Assembly: GCA_040954595.2 (NCBI GenBank) | Contig: CM082596.2 | Coordinates: 10,974,001-11,038,000 of the forward strand | Reading direction: 5' to 3' | Length of the DNA: 64,000 nucleotides | Origin: Balanoglossus misakiensis | Lineage: Eukaryota > Hemichordata | In this document: positions 14,220 to 24,032 of the stretch, piece by piece | Layout of the letters: each line of letters starts with the position of its first letter | Position numbering within the stretch: the first letter of the stretch is position 1 | Program-made: the position numbers and the translations under genes | The notes under the pieces: model-generated | What the model was told of the DNA's origin: nothing | Database searches by the model: none | The model's input: the letters and a program-made list of their open reading frames with translations, nothing else

Positions 14220-17200
14220 GAATTTGTGTTGAATTACCAAATTCTCTACAAGATTTAAGTGGAACAGTCACAGAATGAAAACAAATATAGAAAGAGTTAT
14301 GCCGGAATGTTGTAAGGGATAGTTTAATATTGCAAATAATTTAATTTCTTACATCATAAATGAAATTCAAAGAATGGTCAAATCACGGGCCATGTTTTAC
14401 TAAAAAGATTTATATATAGTTTCAAGGCTTTGTTTTGGAATAACGAATTCGCTACAAGATTTAAGTGGAACAGTCACAGAATGAAAACAAATATGGAAAG
14501 AGTTATGCCGGAATGTTGTAAGGAATAGATTAATATTGCAAATAATTTAATTTCTTACATCATAAATCGTTTCAAGGCTTTGTTTTGGAATAACGAATTC
14601 TCTACAAGATTTAAGTGGAACAGTCACAGAATGAAAACAAATATGGAAAGAGTTATGCTGAAATGTTGTAAGGGATAGATTAATATTGCATAAAATTTAA
14701 TTTCTTACATCATAAATGGAATTCAAAGAATGGTCACATAACTGGATATGTTTTACTAAAAAGACTTATGTATAGGTTCAAGAATTTGTGTTGAAATACC
14801 AAATTCTCTACAAGATTTAAGTGGAACAGTCACAGAATGAAAACTAATATGGAAAGAGTTATGTCGGAATGTTGTAAGGGATAGATTAATATTGCAAATA
14901 ATTTAATTTCTTACATCATAAATGGAATTCAACGAATGGTCACATAACGGGCCATGTTTTACTAAAAAGACTTATGTATAGTTTCAAGGCTTTGTTTTGG
15001 AATAACGAATTCTCTCCAAGATTTAAGTTGAACAGTTACAAAATGAAAACAAATATTCAAATAGTTATGCTGGAATGTTGTAAGGGATAGTTTAATATTG
15101 CAAATAATTTAATTTCTTACATCATAAATGGTATTCAAAGAATGGTCAAATAACGGGCCATGTTTTACTAAAAAGACTTAATATGTATAGTTTGAAGGCT
15201 TTGTTTTGGAATAACGAATTATCTACAAGATTTAAGTGGAACTGTCACAGAATGAAAACAAATATGGAAAGCGTTATGCCGGAATGTTGTAAGGGATAGA
15301 TAATTATTGCATAAAATTTAATTTCTTACATCATAAATGGAATTCAAAGAATGGTCACATAACTGGATATGTTTTACTAAAAAGACTTATGTATAGGTTC
15401 AAGAATTTGTGTTGAATTACCAAATTCTCTACAAGATTTAAGTGGAACAGTCACAGAATGAAAACAAATATAGAAAGAGTTATGCCGGAATGTTGTAAGG
15501 GATAGTTTAATATTGCAAATAATTTAATTTCTTACATCATAAATGAAATTCAAAGAATGGTCAAATCACGGGCCATGTTTTACTAAAAAGATTTATATAT
15601 AGTTTCAAGGCTTTGTTTTGGAATAACGAATTCTCTACAAGAATTAAGTGGAACAGTCACAGAATGAAAACAAATATGGAAAGCGTTATGCCGGAATGTT
15701 GTAAGGGATAGATTAATATTGCAAATAATTTAATTTCTTACATCATAAAATGAATTCAAAGAATGGTCACATAACAGGATATGTTTTACTAAAAAGACTT
15801 ATGTTATAGTTTCAAGGCTTTGTTTTGGAATAACGAATTCTCTACAAGATTTAAGTGGAACAGTCACAGAATGAAAACAAATATGGAAAGAGTTATGCCG
15901 GAATGTTGTAAGGAATAGATTAATATTGCAAATAATTTAATTTCTTACATCATAAATCGTTTCAAGGCTTTGTTTTGGAATAACGAATTCTCTACAAGAT
16001 TTAAGTGGAACAGTCACAGAATGAAAACTAATATTCAAATAGTTATGTCGGAATGTTGTAAGGGATAGATTAATATTGCAAATAATTTAATTTCTTACAT
16101 CATAAATGGAATTCAACGAATGGTCACATAACGGGCCATGTTTTACTAAAAAGACTTATGTATAGTTTCAAGGCTTTGTTTTGGAATAACGAATTCTCTC
16201 CAAGATTTAAGTTGAACAGTTACAAAATGAAAACAAATATTCAAATAGTTATGCTGGAATGTTGTAAGGGATAGTTTAATATTGCAAATAATTTAATTTC
16301 TTACATCATAAATGGTATTCAAAGAATGGTCACATAACGGGCCATGTTTTACAAAAAGACTTATGTATAGTTTGAAGGCTTTGTTTTGGAATGACGAATT
16401 CTCTACAAGATTTAAGTGGAACAGTCACAGAATGAAAACAAATATGGAAAGAGTTATGCCGGAATGTTGTAAGGGATAGATAATTATTGCAAATAATTTA
16501 ATTTCTTACATCATAAATGGAATTCAAAGAATGGTCACATAACGGGCCATGTTTTACAAAAAGACTTATGTATAGTTTGAAGGCTTTGTTTTGGAATGAC
16601 GAATTCTCTACAAGATTTAAGTGGAACAGTCACAGAATGAAAACAAATATGGAAAGAGTTATGCTGAAATGTTGTAAGGGATAGATTAATATTGCATAAA
16701 ATTTAATTTCTTACATCATAAATGGAATTCAAAGAATGGTCACATAACTGGATATGTTTTACTAAAAAGACTTATGTATAGGTTCAAGAATTTGTGTTGA
16801 ATTACCAAATTCTCTACAAGATTTAAGTGGAACAGTCACAGAATGAAAACAAATATAGAAAGAGTTATGCCGGAATGTTGTAAGGGATAGTTTAATATTG
16901 CAAATAATTTAATTTCTTACATCATAAATGAAATTCAAAGAATGGTCAAATCACGGGCCATGTTTTACTAAAAAGATTTATATATAGTTTCAAGGCTTTG
17001 TTTTGGAATAACGAATTCTCTACAAGAATTAAGTGGAACAGTCACAGAATGAAAACAAATATGGAAAGCGTTATGCCGGAATGTTGTAAGGGATAGATTA
17101 ATATTGCAAATAATTTAATTTCTTACATCATAAAATGAATTCAAAGAATGGTCACATAACAGGATATGTTTTACTAAAAAGACTTATGTTATAGTTTCAA

Positions 17201-18500
17201 GGCTTTGTTTTGGAATAACGAATTCTCTACAAGATTTAAGTGGAACAGTCACAGAATGAAAACAAATATGGAAAGAGTTATGCCGGAATGTTGTAAGGAA
17301 TAGATTAATATTGCAAATAATTTAATTTCTTACATCATAAATCGTTTCAAGGCTTTGTTTTGGAATAACGAATTCTCTACAAGATTTAAGTGGAACAGTC
17401 ACAGAATGAAAACTAATATTCAAATAGTTATGTCGGAATGTTGTAAGGGATAGATTAATATTGCAAATAATTTAATTTCTTACATCATAAATGGAATTCA
17501 ACGAATGGTCACATAACGGGCCATGTTTTACTAAAAAGACTTATGTATAGTTTCAAGGCTTTGTTTTGGAATAACGAATTCTCTCCAAGATTTAAGTTGA
17601 ACAGTTACAAAATGAAAACAAATATTCAAATAGTTATGCTGGAATGTTGTAAGGGATAGTTTAATATTGCAAATAATTTAATTTCTTACATCATAAATGG
17701 TATTCAAAGAATGGTCACATAACGGGCCATGTTTTACAAAAAGACTTATGTATAGTTTGAAGGCTTTGTTTTGGAATGACGAATTCTCTACAAGATTTAA
17801 GTGGAACAGTCACAGAATGAAAACAAATATGGAAAGAGTTATGCTGAAATGTTGTAAGGGATAGATCAATATTGCATAAAATTTAATTTCTTACATCATA
17901 AATGGAATTCAAAGAATGGTCACATAACTGGATATGTTTTACTAAAAAGACTTATGTATAGGTTCAAGAATTTGTGTTGAATTACCAAATTCTCTACAAG
18001 ATTTAAGTGGAACAGTCACAGAATGAAAACAAATATGGAAAGAGTTATGCTGAAATGTTGTAAGGGATAGATTAATATTGCATAAAATTTAATTTCTTAC
18101 ATCATAAATGAAATTCAAAGAATGGTCAAATCACGGGCCATGTTTTACTAAAAAGATTTATATATAGTTTCAAGGCTTTGTTTTGGAATAACGAATTCTC
18201 TACAAGAATTAAGTGGAACAGTCACAGAATGAAAACAAATATGGAAAGCGTTATGCCGGAATGTTGTAAGGGATAGATTAATATTGCAAATAATTTAATT
18301 TCTTACATCATAAAATGAATTCAAAGAATGGTCACATAACAGGATATGTTTTACTAAAAAGACTTATGTTATAGTTTCAAGGCTTTGTTTTGGAATAACG
18401 AATTCTCTACAAGATTTAAGTGGAACAGTCACAGAATGAAAACAAATATGGAAAGAGTTATGCCGGAATGTTGTAAGGAATAGATTAATATTGCAAATAA
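14220..18500. repeat. Higher-order repeat, about 1385-bp period
   Basis: A deletion junction that joins CATAAAT directly to CGTTTCAAGG occurs at 14561, 15951 and 17336 (spacings 1390 and 1385). A GAATTAAGTGG variant recurs at about 15641 and 17026, again 1385 apart, and once more near 18206. A GTTGAATTACC variant recurs at about 15408 and 16793. The unit is about seven monomers, one of them internally deleted. The array stops at 18504 where the Ngaro-like element is inserted. Confidence 0.8.
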
Positions 18501-18504
18501 TTTA

Positions 18505-18536
18505 GGTAACATTGTGATCAACGGCATAATGTTACC
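18505..18536. other. Inverted repeat at the start of A1 (candidate recombinase site)
   Basis: Arms GGTAACATT (18505-18513) and AATGTTACC (18528-18536) are perfectly complementary and separated by 14 bp. The same structure starts A2 at 23428. Paired arms around a short spacer are the usual form of a tyrosine-recombinase binding site. However, the inferred crossover (TAATTTA) lies just outside the left arm rather than in the spacer, so the role is inference. Confidence 0.55.
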
Positions 18537-18666
18537 CAATTAAGCAACTCGAAAAGGGGCGCCCTCAACCTCAAACGAGCCTCAAAAATCCCATAATCCA
18601 TCTCTCACGGCCACTTCAAGGGTTCGGTGCGTGTCCTGCAGTGCTCGCTCTCTCTGCCTCAATTTC
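18505..18666 (+). repeat. Split direct repeat A1 (left end of Ngaro-like element)
   Basis: This 162-bp left terminal repeat matches A2 (23428-23589) with two substitutions (TCCATCTCTC versus TCCATCACTC; TTCGGTGCG versus TTCGGAGCG). It ends 18 bp before the first ATG of the polyprotein, so it should contain the promoter and 5' leader. I see no TATA box. It begins with a perfect inverted repeat, described separately. Confidence 0.92.
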
Positions 18667-18683
18667 AATTTCTCACCGTTATT

Positions 18684-21600
18684 ATGGAGAACGCCGAACA
18701 ACAGCTGCTGGATTTGGGCATAGAGCCCAGTCCAGTCGCCAAAAAGGGACCTGCAACTCGCAGTAAGACTACGACAAGAGCATCGACCGGTCGAAAAGTT
18801 CGCGTGGTCCCCCGCACCAAACTTTCCAAAGTACCAATGGCGTCAGCTCGTTCGAAAGGCGGGAAATGTAGCAAACCTGTCAAGGAAGAAGACACTTCAT
18901 CTGACGGGGAAGATGTGAGGTCAGAGAAAGAGAAGTTGCAGGCGGAGATAGCGAGACTGCAGGAGCAATCTGAAGTAGACAATTTAAGAAAACAACTAAA
19001 AGAAATGAAACTGGAGATTGAACAACGCAGCCCGCCAGCCGCTTTGAGCGGAAGTCCCAGAGGTCACGACCTGAGTCAACTCACGCTACCCGATCTCAAG
19101 AGGATGGCGAAAGAAGACTCACAATTGCAGTGGTCGTTACCATCAGGCAGTCCGTGGCTACCAGCGACAGGGGCCGCTGGCGGCGGTGAAGACCTCCAAC
19201 CGAACCAACTCCTGGCACAGTCCGGTTTATACACAGCAGCGCAGAGCAAAGCAGGTAACGTACCAATGAAATCGATGCGGTTCAACACCAGAACCGATCG
19301 TGTGCGACAGCACGTCCTATGGCCGCACATGTTCGTCAGGGCTCGGACATTCTCGGGCGCCCCACCAAAATTCGATGATATGTCAATGGCGGAATTTGTG
19401 GAAGGCAATCTCGCGATAGTGCAACTTCCTACTTTGAGTGACACAGAGAAACAGCAGCGATTACAACACTTACAGTCGCTTATGAAAGACGCCAATTTGT
19501 TCCCCTGGGACGCCATTTTGAAGTTCGAGGGCGCGCTCCTCTCTGACATGGAGTCAGGACTCAGAACATGGGCAAATGACACCGCAGATCTGAGAGAGCT
19601 ATATTTGCTGCCGCGTATCGGCGAGATCAGACGGGATAAAACAGCGGACAAATCCAAAAAGAAGGATCAAATTAATGTATGTTTCAAATACCAAAGTAAC
19701 AAGTGCGAGAAGGAGGATTGCGCATTCAAACACATATGTGAAGCCTGCATGAAGTTGCGTAACAACCTGGCCAAGCATCCCAAGATTGCCTGCCCCTGGA
19801 AGGATAAGGCCTTTAGAGAGCAAGAGAGCAACAAGTTGACCGATAGTTCTGGCAAAGCAGAGGTAGATAAGTCTAAACAAGACTCTCATGACTGTGACAG
19901 CAATTTAATTCCTAAATTGAACCATAGAGTCAAAAGTGCAGGCACGGAGTGTAATATCAATGACTTTTATACATTGATGGGCATCACAGATCAGGCAGTG
20001 CACACGTGTGATCGCTCTGTACAAACTGACATGGAGATTGATATTTCAAGAAGCCTGTCAATGTGCAACCCGGAGGTTTTGCGGGATGCTATTGTTAACC
20101 CTAGTAGTATTTCTGAACCAGTGCTTTCGATTGACGAGCCAGTAACATGTACCATTGCCAATGTTGCCTCTGAACACACAGGTTGTTTTGATACCTATGT
20201 TAGCAGGGATAATGTTGATAAAAACCTTTGTAAAACTCATACAGTTGATTTGATAGAACCTGATATTGAGACTGATCTTGACAAGCAAATCCCTATTGAA
20301 TCACTAGCCCATACCGTCGGTGATACCACTGAATTTGCATGTGAGATTAGCGCTCATGGTTCATCTGACGATATGATCAGTGATGACCACGATGTCTTTG
20401 TTAGTGATATGTTTACTGTGGAAAATGTTCCAAATATGGGGCCTCCCAACCCCACCCTTGTTGATCACAGTGTTCCAGACACTTATCCACTGGGCAATGA
20501 TATGCAGTATTCTGAGTTATCAGATACTCCCGTGGGCGGGGATGTCTGTCCCCCGTCGTCATGGCCACCAGCGTCACCCCTTGATTTAACAGAAGTTATA
20601 ACCGTTCATGACATAGTTGTTGAATCAGGTTTACCAAATTCTCAATTTTGCAGAATACCCGTTTCATCTAATCTTCAAATCCCAATTTGGCGAGCCGAAT
20701 TGCAGCAATATGATGACAAAATCATCTGCGATTACCTACAATATGGTTGGCCCGTCTACTATACAGCCTCAGAATTGCCATACTCTACAGTGAAAAACCA
20801 CCCATCAGCTATAAATTACTCGGCGCATGTCGACAACTGGATCATTAACGAAGTCGCAGCCGGGGCTACAGCGGGTCCGTTCTTAACTAACCCCCTTGCC
20901 ACACCACTCAGTACTTCCCCCATTCAGACTGTCGAAAAAAAAGATAGTGTTAATCGGCGTATAGTCTTTGATCTTAGTTCCCCAATCCACCATTCAGTAA
21001 ATGACGGTATCCCCAAAGGGGAATATCTTGGGGAGAGTTTTCAGCTTCAATATCCTTCCATTGATGATTTCACTGCAATGATGACCCGTAAGGGCAGGGG
21101 ATGCCTCCTATTTAAGCGCGATTTAAGCAGAGCTTATCGGCAAATACCAGTCGATCCAGCGGACTACCATTTGCTGGGCTACACGTGGCGTAATTTATTG
21201 TTCTTTGACCTTACATTGCCATTTGGCTTGCGAACCGCAGCGCTAGCCTGCCAGCGCACCACTAATGCGGTTTCTTATATATATTCCACGAAAGGGTATG
21301 ACTGTGTTAATTACCTTGATGACTTCGGTGGTGCAGAGACCTCCAACAAAGCCCACAAGGCATTTGCGGAGCTAGGTGACACGCTGGATAGACTGGGTTT
21401 GCAAGAAGCCAAACACAAAGCGGTGCCCCCGTCATCAATCATGACTTTTCTTGGAATCCAGTTGAACTCCCTTACAATGACTATGGAAGTTACTCCTGAC
21501 CGGCTTAATGAAATAGAACAAGAGCTGGGTGTATGGGTCACTAAAACAAAAGCAACTAAGCGCGAGCTGCAATCACTCATAGGCAAGCTTTCCTTTATTG

Positions 21601-22256
21601 CCAAATGTGTCAAGCCTGGTAGGCTATTCCTGGCGAGAATGCTAGATGTGTTGCGTACCGTCACCCGCAATCACTACCATATCTATCTAAACAGTGATTT
21701 CAAGGCAGATCTACGGTGGTGGATTAATTTCATTAGGGTTTATAATGGGGTGTCTCTCATTAAAGAGTCAGGTTGGTGCCCGCCAGATGAAATATTTTCC
21801 TCGGATGCATGCCCAACAGGGGGAGGGGGGCTTTGCGACAACGAGTATTTCCACGTGGAGTTCCCTGACTTTGTAAAGGTGGGGGACCCTCACATTAATG
21901 CCCTCGAATTACTCACTATTACTATAGCGGCAAAAATTTGGGGTGATAGATGGTCTGGAAAGAAAATACAGGTCTCTTGCGACAACCAGGCAACAGTTTG
22001 GGTCATTAATACCGGTAGAGCTAGGGATAAACTAATGCTGTCTTGCTTGAGGGAATTATGGCTGGTAGCAGCGATTCACGAGTTTGAGCTACGTGCTGTG
22101 CACATCGCAGGCACCGAGAACCGGCTTGCTGATGCGCTCAGTCGCTGGCATCTTGACCCAAGTTATGAGCAACTCTTCAAATCATCTGTTAATATTTCTC
22201 AAATGACCGAGCACCCAGTCGCTGAGGATGACATTCGCTTTCTCAATGAGTGGTGA
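18684..22256 (+). CDS. Gag-reverse transcriptase-RNase H polyprotein of Ngaro-like element
   Basis: This is a 1190-aa polyprotein, counted from the ATG at 18684; the frame is open upstream to a GTG at 18627, but the ATG fits eukaryotic initiation. A basic N-terminus is followed by a charged coiled coil (about residues 80-120). Next come a Gag/capsid-like segment (about 200-310) and a CCCH zinc knuckle, C333-x7-C341-x4-C346-x3-H350. A long low-complexity linker follows. The reverse transcriptase has motif A KRDLSRAYRQ with D813 and motif C YLDDF with D879-D880. RNase H follows with D1041, E1075, D1100 and D1150, the last in LADALSRW. It should package the element RNA and copy it to DNA. All catalytic acids are present and there is no break. 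The stop overlaps the recombinase frame. The linker (about 360-640) matches nothing I recognise. Confidence 0.93.
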   Translation: MENAEQQLLDLGIEPSPVAKKGPATRSKTTTRASTGRKVRVVPRTKLSKVPMASARSKGGKCSKPVKEEDTSSDGEDVRSEKEKLQAEIARLQEQSEVDNLRKQLKEMKLEIEQRSPPAALSGSPRGHDLSQLTLPDLKRMAKEDSQLQWSLPSGSPWLPATGAAGGGEDLQPNQLLAQSGLYTAAQSKAGNVPMKSMRFNTRTDRVRQHVLWPHMFVRARTFSGAPPKFDDMSMAEFVEGNLAIVQLPTLSDTEKQQRLQHLQSLMKDANLFPWDAILKFEGALLSDMESGLRTWANDTADLRELYLLPRIGEIRRDKTADKSKKKDQINVCFKYQSNKCEKEDCAFKHICEACMKLRNNLAKHPKIACPWKDKAFREQESNKLTDSSGKAEVDKSKQDSHDCDSNLIPKLNHRVKSAGTECNINDFYTLMGITDQAVHTCDRSVQTDMEIDISRSLSMCNPEVLRDAIVNPSSISEPVLSIDEPVTCTIANVASEHTGCFDTYVSRDNVDKNLCKTHTVDLIEPDIETDLDKQIPIESLAHTVGDTTEFACEISAHGSSDDMISDDHDVFVSDMFTVENVPNMGPPNPTLVDHSVPDTYPLGNDMQYSELSDTPVGGDVCPPSSWPPASPLDLTEVITVHDIVVESGLPNSQFCRIPVSSNLQIPIWRAELQQYDDKIICDYLQYGWPVYYTASELPYSTVKNHPSAINYSAHVDNWIINEVAAGATAGPFLTNPLATPLSTSPIQTVEKKDSVNRRIVFDLSSPIHHSVNDGIPKGEYLGESFQLQYPSIDDFTAMMTRKGRGCLLFKRDLSRAYRQIPVDPADYHLLGYTWRNLLFFDLTLPFGLRTAALACQRTTNAVSYIYSTKGYDCVNYLDDFGGAETSNKAHKAFAELGDTLDRLGLQEAKHKAVPPSSIMTFLGIQLNSLTMTMEVTPDRLNEIEQELGVWVTKTKATKRELQSLIGKLSFIAKCVKPGRLFLARMLDVLRTVTRNHYHIYLNSDFKADLRWWINFIRVYNGVSLIKESGWCPPDEIFSSDACPTGGGGLCDNEYFHVEFPDFVKVGDPHINALELLTITIAAKIWGDRWSGKKIQVSCDNQATVWVINTGRARDKLMLSCLRELWLVAAIHEFELRAVHIAGTENRLADALSRWHLDPSYEQLFKSSVNISQMTEHPVAEDDIRFLNEW

Positions 22257-23275
22257 CTGATTTTATTTTTATTTCAGATCACTGCCAAACTATCCAAGCC
22301 TTAGACGCTCATATCGCTATCTCAATGAGGTCAGCATTAGCGGAAGGAACTCGTCGGAATTTATCGTCACAGTTGAAGAGTTACTTCCTGTTTTGTCAGT
22401 TTTTCAATTTTACTCCTGTTCCAGCATCTGTTCTTACAGTGTGTAGATTTATCCAGTTTCTTGCTAGATCAGTAACTGCTGCTGGCACCATTCAGAATTA
22501 TTTGTACGCAATTCGTACCTTGCATAGAATCCATGGCTTCACGCCATTGGCCGCTGATCAGTATGTTGTCAAATTACTTTTGAAAGGTCTTTCCCGTAGC
22601 ACTTTCCAGCCAGTGAGGCAGAAATTACCCATCACCCCCCAGTTGTTGCTACAGTTTTTCGGGCTTCTAGATATGGCTGTTCCATTCGATGTTACTTTGT
22701 GGGCATGCCTTTTGATAGGGTTTTTCTCCTTTTTTCGCAAGTCAAATCTTGTTCCGAAGTCTGCAACCGACTTTGATCCGGCTAAACACCTCTGTAGGGG
22801 TAAAGTCATTTCCTCAGATTCTGGCCTTATAATCGGCGTGACTTGGTCAAAAACCATTCAGTTTCGCGAACGCTGTTTGACTATTCCACTTGCCCGCATT
22901 CCAGGTTCAGTGTTGTGCCCTTTACAGGCATACAATCACATGTGTGAGATCATCCCAGCCCCACCCTCTAGCCCAGCATTTGTTTTTCCCAAATGTGGCA
23001 AATTGGTCCCCTTGACCCATTCAGGGCTGGTGAAAAGTATCAAATGTTTAGTTCAGAGGGCAGGCTTTCCTGCTGACATGTACTCGGGTCACAGCCTCCG
23101 TCGTGGGGGTGCAACCTTTGCATTCGAAAGTGGGGTCCCTGGGGAGCTTATCAAACTCCAAGGGGATTGGCAATCCAGCGCGTATCTCCGTTATCTTAAC
23201 ATTCCATTTCAGACTCGTTATCTGGTGTCCTTTCAAATGGGTCAGCATCTTAAAGACATCTCCGCGTCACACTGA
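22250..23275 (+). CDS. Tyrosine recombinase of Ngaro-like element
   Basis: This open frame of 341 codons begins at 22250 without an ATG and overlaps the polyprotein stop by 7 bp. The first ATG is codon 26 (22325). Catalytic residues of the tyrosine recombinase family are visible: R163 in FFRKS, H281-x2-R284 in GHSLRRGG, W307 in GDW, and Y312 or Y315 in AYLRYL as nucleophile. It should integrate a circular DNA copy by site-specific recombination, replacing the DDE integrase of LTR elements. How it is translated is open. A pyrimidine-rich run ending in TTTCAG at 22271-22277 looks like a 3' splice site, so a spliced mRNA may supply the start; ribosomal frameshifting is the alternative. The frame is intact. 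Confidence 0.92.
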   Translation: MVTDFIFISDHCQTIQALDAHIAISMRSALAEGTRRNLSSQLKSYFLFCQFFNFTPVPASVLTVCRFIQFLARSVTAAGTIQNYLYAIRTLHRIHGFTPLAADQYVVKLLLKGLSRSTFQPVRQKLPITPQLLLQFFGLLDMAVPFDVTLWACLLIGFFSFFRKSNLVPKSATDFDPAKHLCRGKVISSDSGLIIGVTWSKTIQFRERCLTIPLARIPGSVLCPLQAYNHMCEIIPAPPSSPAFVFPKCGKLVPLTHSGLVKSIKCLVQRAGFPADMYSGHSLRRGGATFAFESGVPGELIKLQGDWQSSAYLRYLNIPFQTRYLVSFQMGQHLKDISASH

Positions 23276-23320
23276 TTTTACTGTTGCACTAGCAGAGAGG
23301 CGGACCGGGTTTGGCAGTGG

Positions 23321-23427
23321 TTGGGCCTGCAAGAGCCCCCAGTTCACGTAAATAAATAATGGCTCTTGCCTTCAGCTGCCAAACCTGTGTCCTTGTTTTG
23401 TGTGTTAGAGAGATCTCAAGTAATTTA
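23321..23427 (+). repeat. Split direct repeat B1, with poly(A) signal
   Basis: This 107-bp repeat begins 45 bp after the recombinase stop and is identical to B2 (23739-23845). It holds a perfect 9-bp hairpin, GCAAGAGCC (23329-23337) with GGCTCTTGC (23361-23369). In its loop is AATAAATAAT (23351-23360), a likely poly(A) signal. It ends CAAGTAATTTA, directly abutting A2. Confidence 0.92.
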
Positions 23428-23433
23428 GGTAAC
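23417..23433 (+). other. B1/A2 joint, circle-junction (attP-like) sequence
   Basis: The joint reads CAAG-TAATTTA-GGTAAC. The left end of the element reads CAAA-TAATTTA-GGTAAC, the right end CAAG-TAATTTA-ATTTC, and the empty satellite CAAA-TAATTTA-ATTTC. These four are the parent and product sites expected if a circle carrying the B-A joint recombined with a satellite monomer within TAATTTA. The sequences are seen directly; the mechanism is inferred from the known Ngaro/PAT model. Confidence 0.75.
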
Positions 23434-23589
23434 ATTGTGATCAACGGCATAATGTTACCCAATTAAGCAACTCGAAAAGGGGCGCCCTCAACCTCAAACG
23501 AGCCTCAAAAATCCCATAATCCATCACTCACGGCCACTTCAAGGGTTCGGAGCGTGTCCTGCAGTGCTCGCTCTCTCTGCCTCAATTTC
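23428..23589 (+). repeat. Split direct repeat A2
   Basis: This is the internal copy of A1: same length (162 bp), two substitutions. It diverges abruptly after CTCAATTTC into a C-rich stretch rather than the polyprotein start. It carries the same 9-bp inverted repeat at its left edge. Confidence 0.92.
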
Positions 23590-23738
23590 CCCACCCGCCC
23601 GCCCTCAACAAATAAGATGTGTATTTGCAGATTTACAGTGGTTCTCTGGTCAATACTGTACTTCACGATTGTAACCTTTTTCATCCATGTATTTTGCAAT
23701 GGTCCTTTCATCATTGCGAGTTGTTATTCCCAGTTGTG
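23590..23738 (+). other. Unique spacer between A2 and B2
   Basis: These 149 bp are found nowhere else in the window. They begin with a C-rich run (CCCACCCGCCCGCCC) and then become AT-rich with T runs. In split-repeat elements the segment between A2 and B2 belongs to the 3' end of the RNA. I see no coding potential. Confidence 0.6.
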
Positions 23739-23845
23739 TTGGGCCTGCAAGAGCCCCCAGTTCACGTAAATAAATAATGGCTCTTGCCTTCAGCTGCCAA
23801 ACCTGTGTCCTTGTTTTGTGTGTTAGAGAGATCTCAAGTAATTTA
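23739..23845 (+). repeat. Split direct repeat B2 (right end of Ngaro-like element)
   Basis: Identical to B1 over all 107 bp, including the hairpin and the AATAAATAAT signal. It ends with CAAGTAATTTA, after which satellite resumes at ATTTCTTAC. Confidence 0.92.
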
Positions 23846-24032
23846 ATTTCTTACATCATAAATGGAATTCAAAGAAACGTCACGTAACAGGATATGTATC
23901 GTTTCAAGGCTTTGTTTTGGAATAACGAATTCTCTACAAGATTTAAGTGGAACAGTCACAGAATGAAAACAAATATGGAAAGAGTTATGTCGGTATGTTG
24001 TAAGGGATAGATTAATATTGCAAATAATTTAA

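Larger units (their letters stand above)
1..18504. repeat. Satellite array, segment 1 (about 187/206-bp monomers)
   Basis: The whole segment is head-to-tail copies of one AT-rich monomer. Landmarks recur in fixed order: CAAGATTTAAGTGGAACAG, ACAGAATGAAAACAAATATG, GTTATGCYGGAATGTTGTAAG, TTGCAAATAATTTAATTTC, TTACATCATAAATGGAATTC and GGCTTTGTTTTGGAATAACG. Spacing of CAAGATTT is about 187 bp in short monomers and about 206 bp in long ones. Long monomers contain an extra TTTTACTAAAAAGACTTATG-type block before the TATAGTTTCAAG landmark. At the left end, short and long forms alternate in trimers of about 600 bp. No gene is seen; small open frames here are chance readings through the repeat. The window starts inside the array. 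Confidence 0.97.
18505..23845 (+). mobile_element. Ngaro-like tyrosine-recombinase retrotransposon, complete
   Basis: This is a 5341-bp element with the split direct-repeat arrangement A1-ORFs-B1-A2-B2 that characterises Ngaro/PAT-type YR retrotransposons. A1 (162 bp) and A2 differ at two positions; B1 and B2 (107 bp) are identical, so the insertion is young. It encodes Gag-RT-RNase H and, in an overlapping frame, a tyrosine recombinase. I see no DIRS-type methyltransferase domain, which favours Ngaro over DIRS1. The left satellite flank ends in TAATTTA, the element ends in TAATTTA, and satellite resumes in register (ATTTCTTACATC) at 23846, so nothing was lost from the array. Boundaries are ambiguous by up to 7 bp because of the shared TAATTTA. 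Both reading frames are open, so it could be active. Confidence 0.93.

Noticed and set aside
1-18504. CRISPR-like or minisatellite array
   Set aside because: Monomers are contiguous near-identical units of 187-206 bp with no repeat/spacer alternation, in a genome with introns.
18665-21670. Minus-strand and alternate-frame open frames within the Gag-RT-RNase H region
   Set aside because: They overlap a polyprotein with recognised motifs and catalytic residues and show no motifs of their own.
18505-23845. Reading the terminal repeats as LTRs of a Gypsy/Copia element
   Set aside because: The repeats are split (A1..B1A2..B2), there is no protease or DDE integrase, a tyrosine recombinase is present, and no tRNA primer-binding site follows the left repeat.
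23428-23845. A separate solo or non-autonomous element after the Ngaro-like ORFs
   Set aside because: A2-spacer-B2 is the expected right part of a split-repeat element; treating it as a second insertion would need two events at the same base and would leave the first element without its usual right end.
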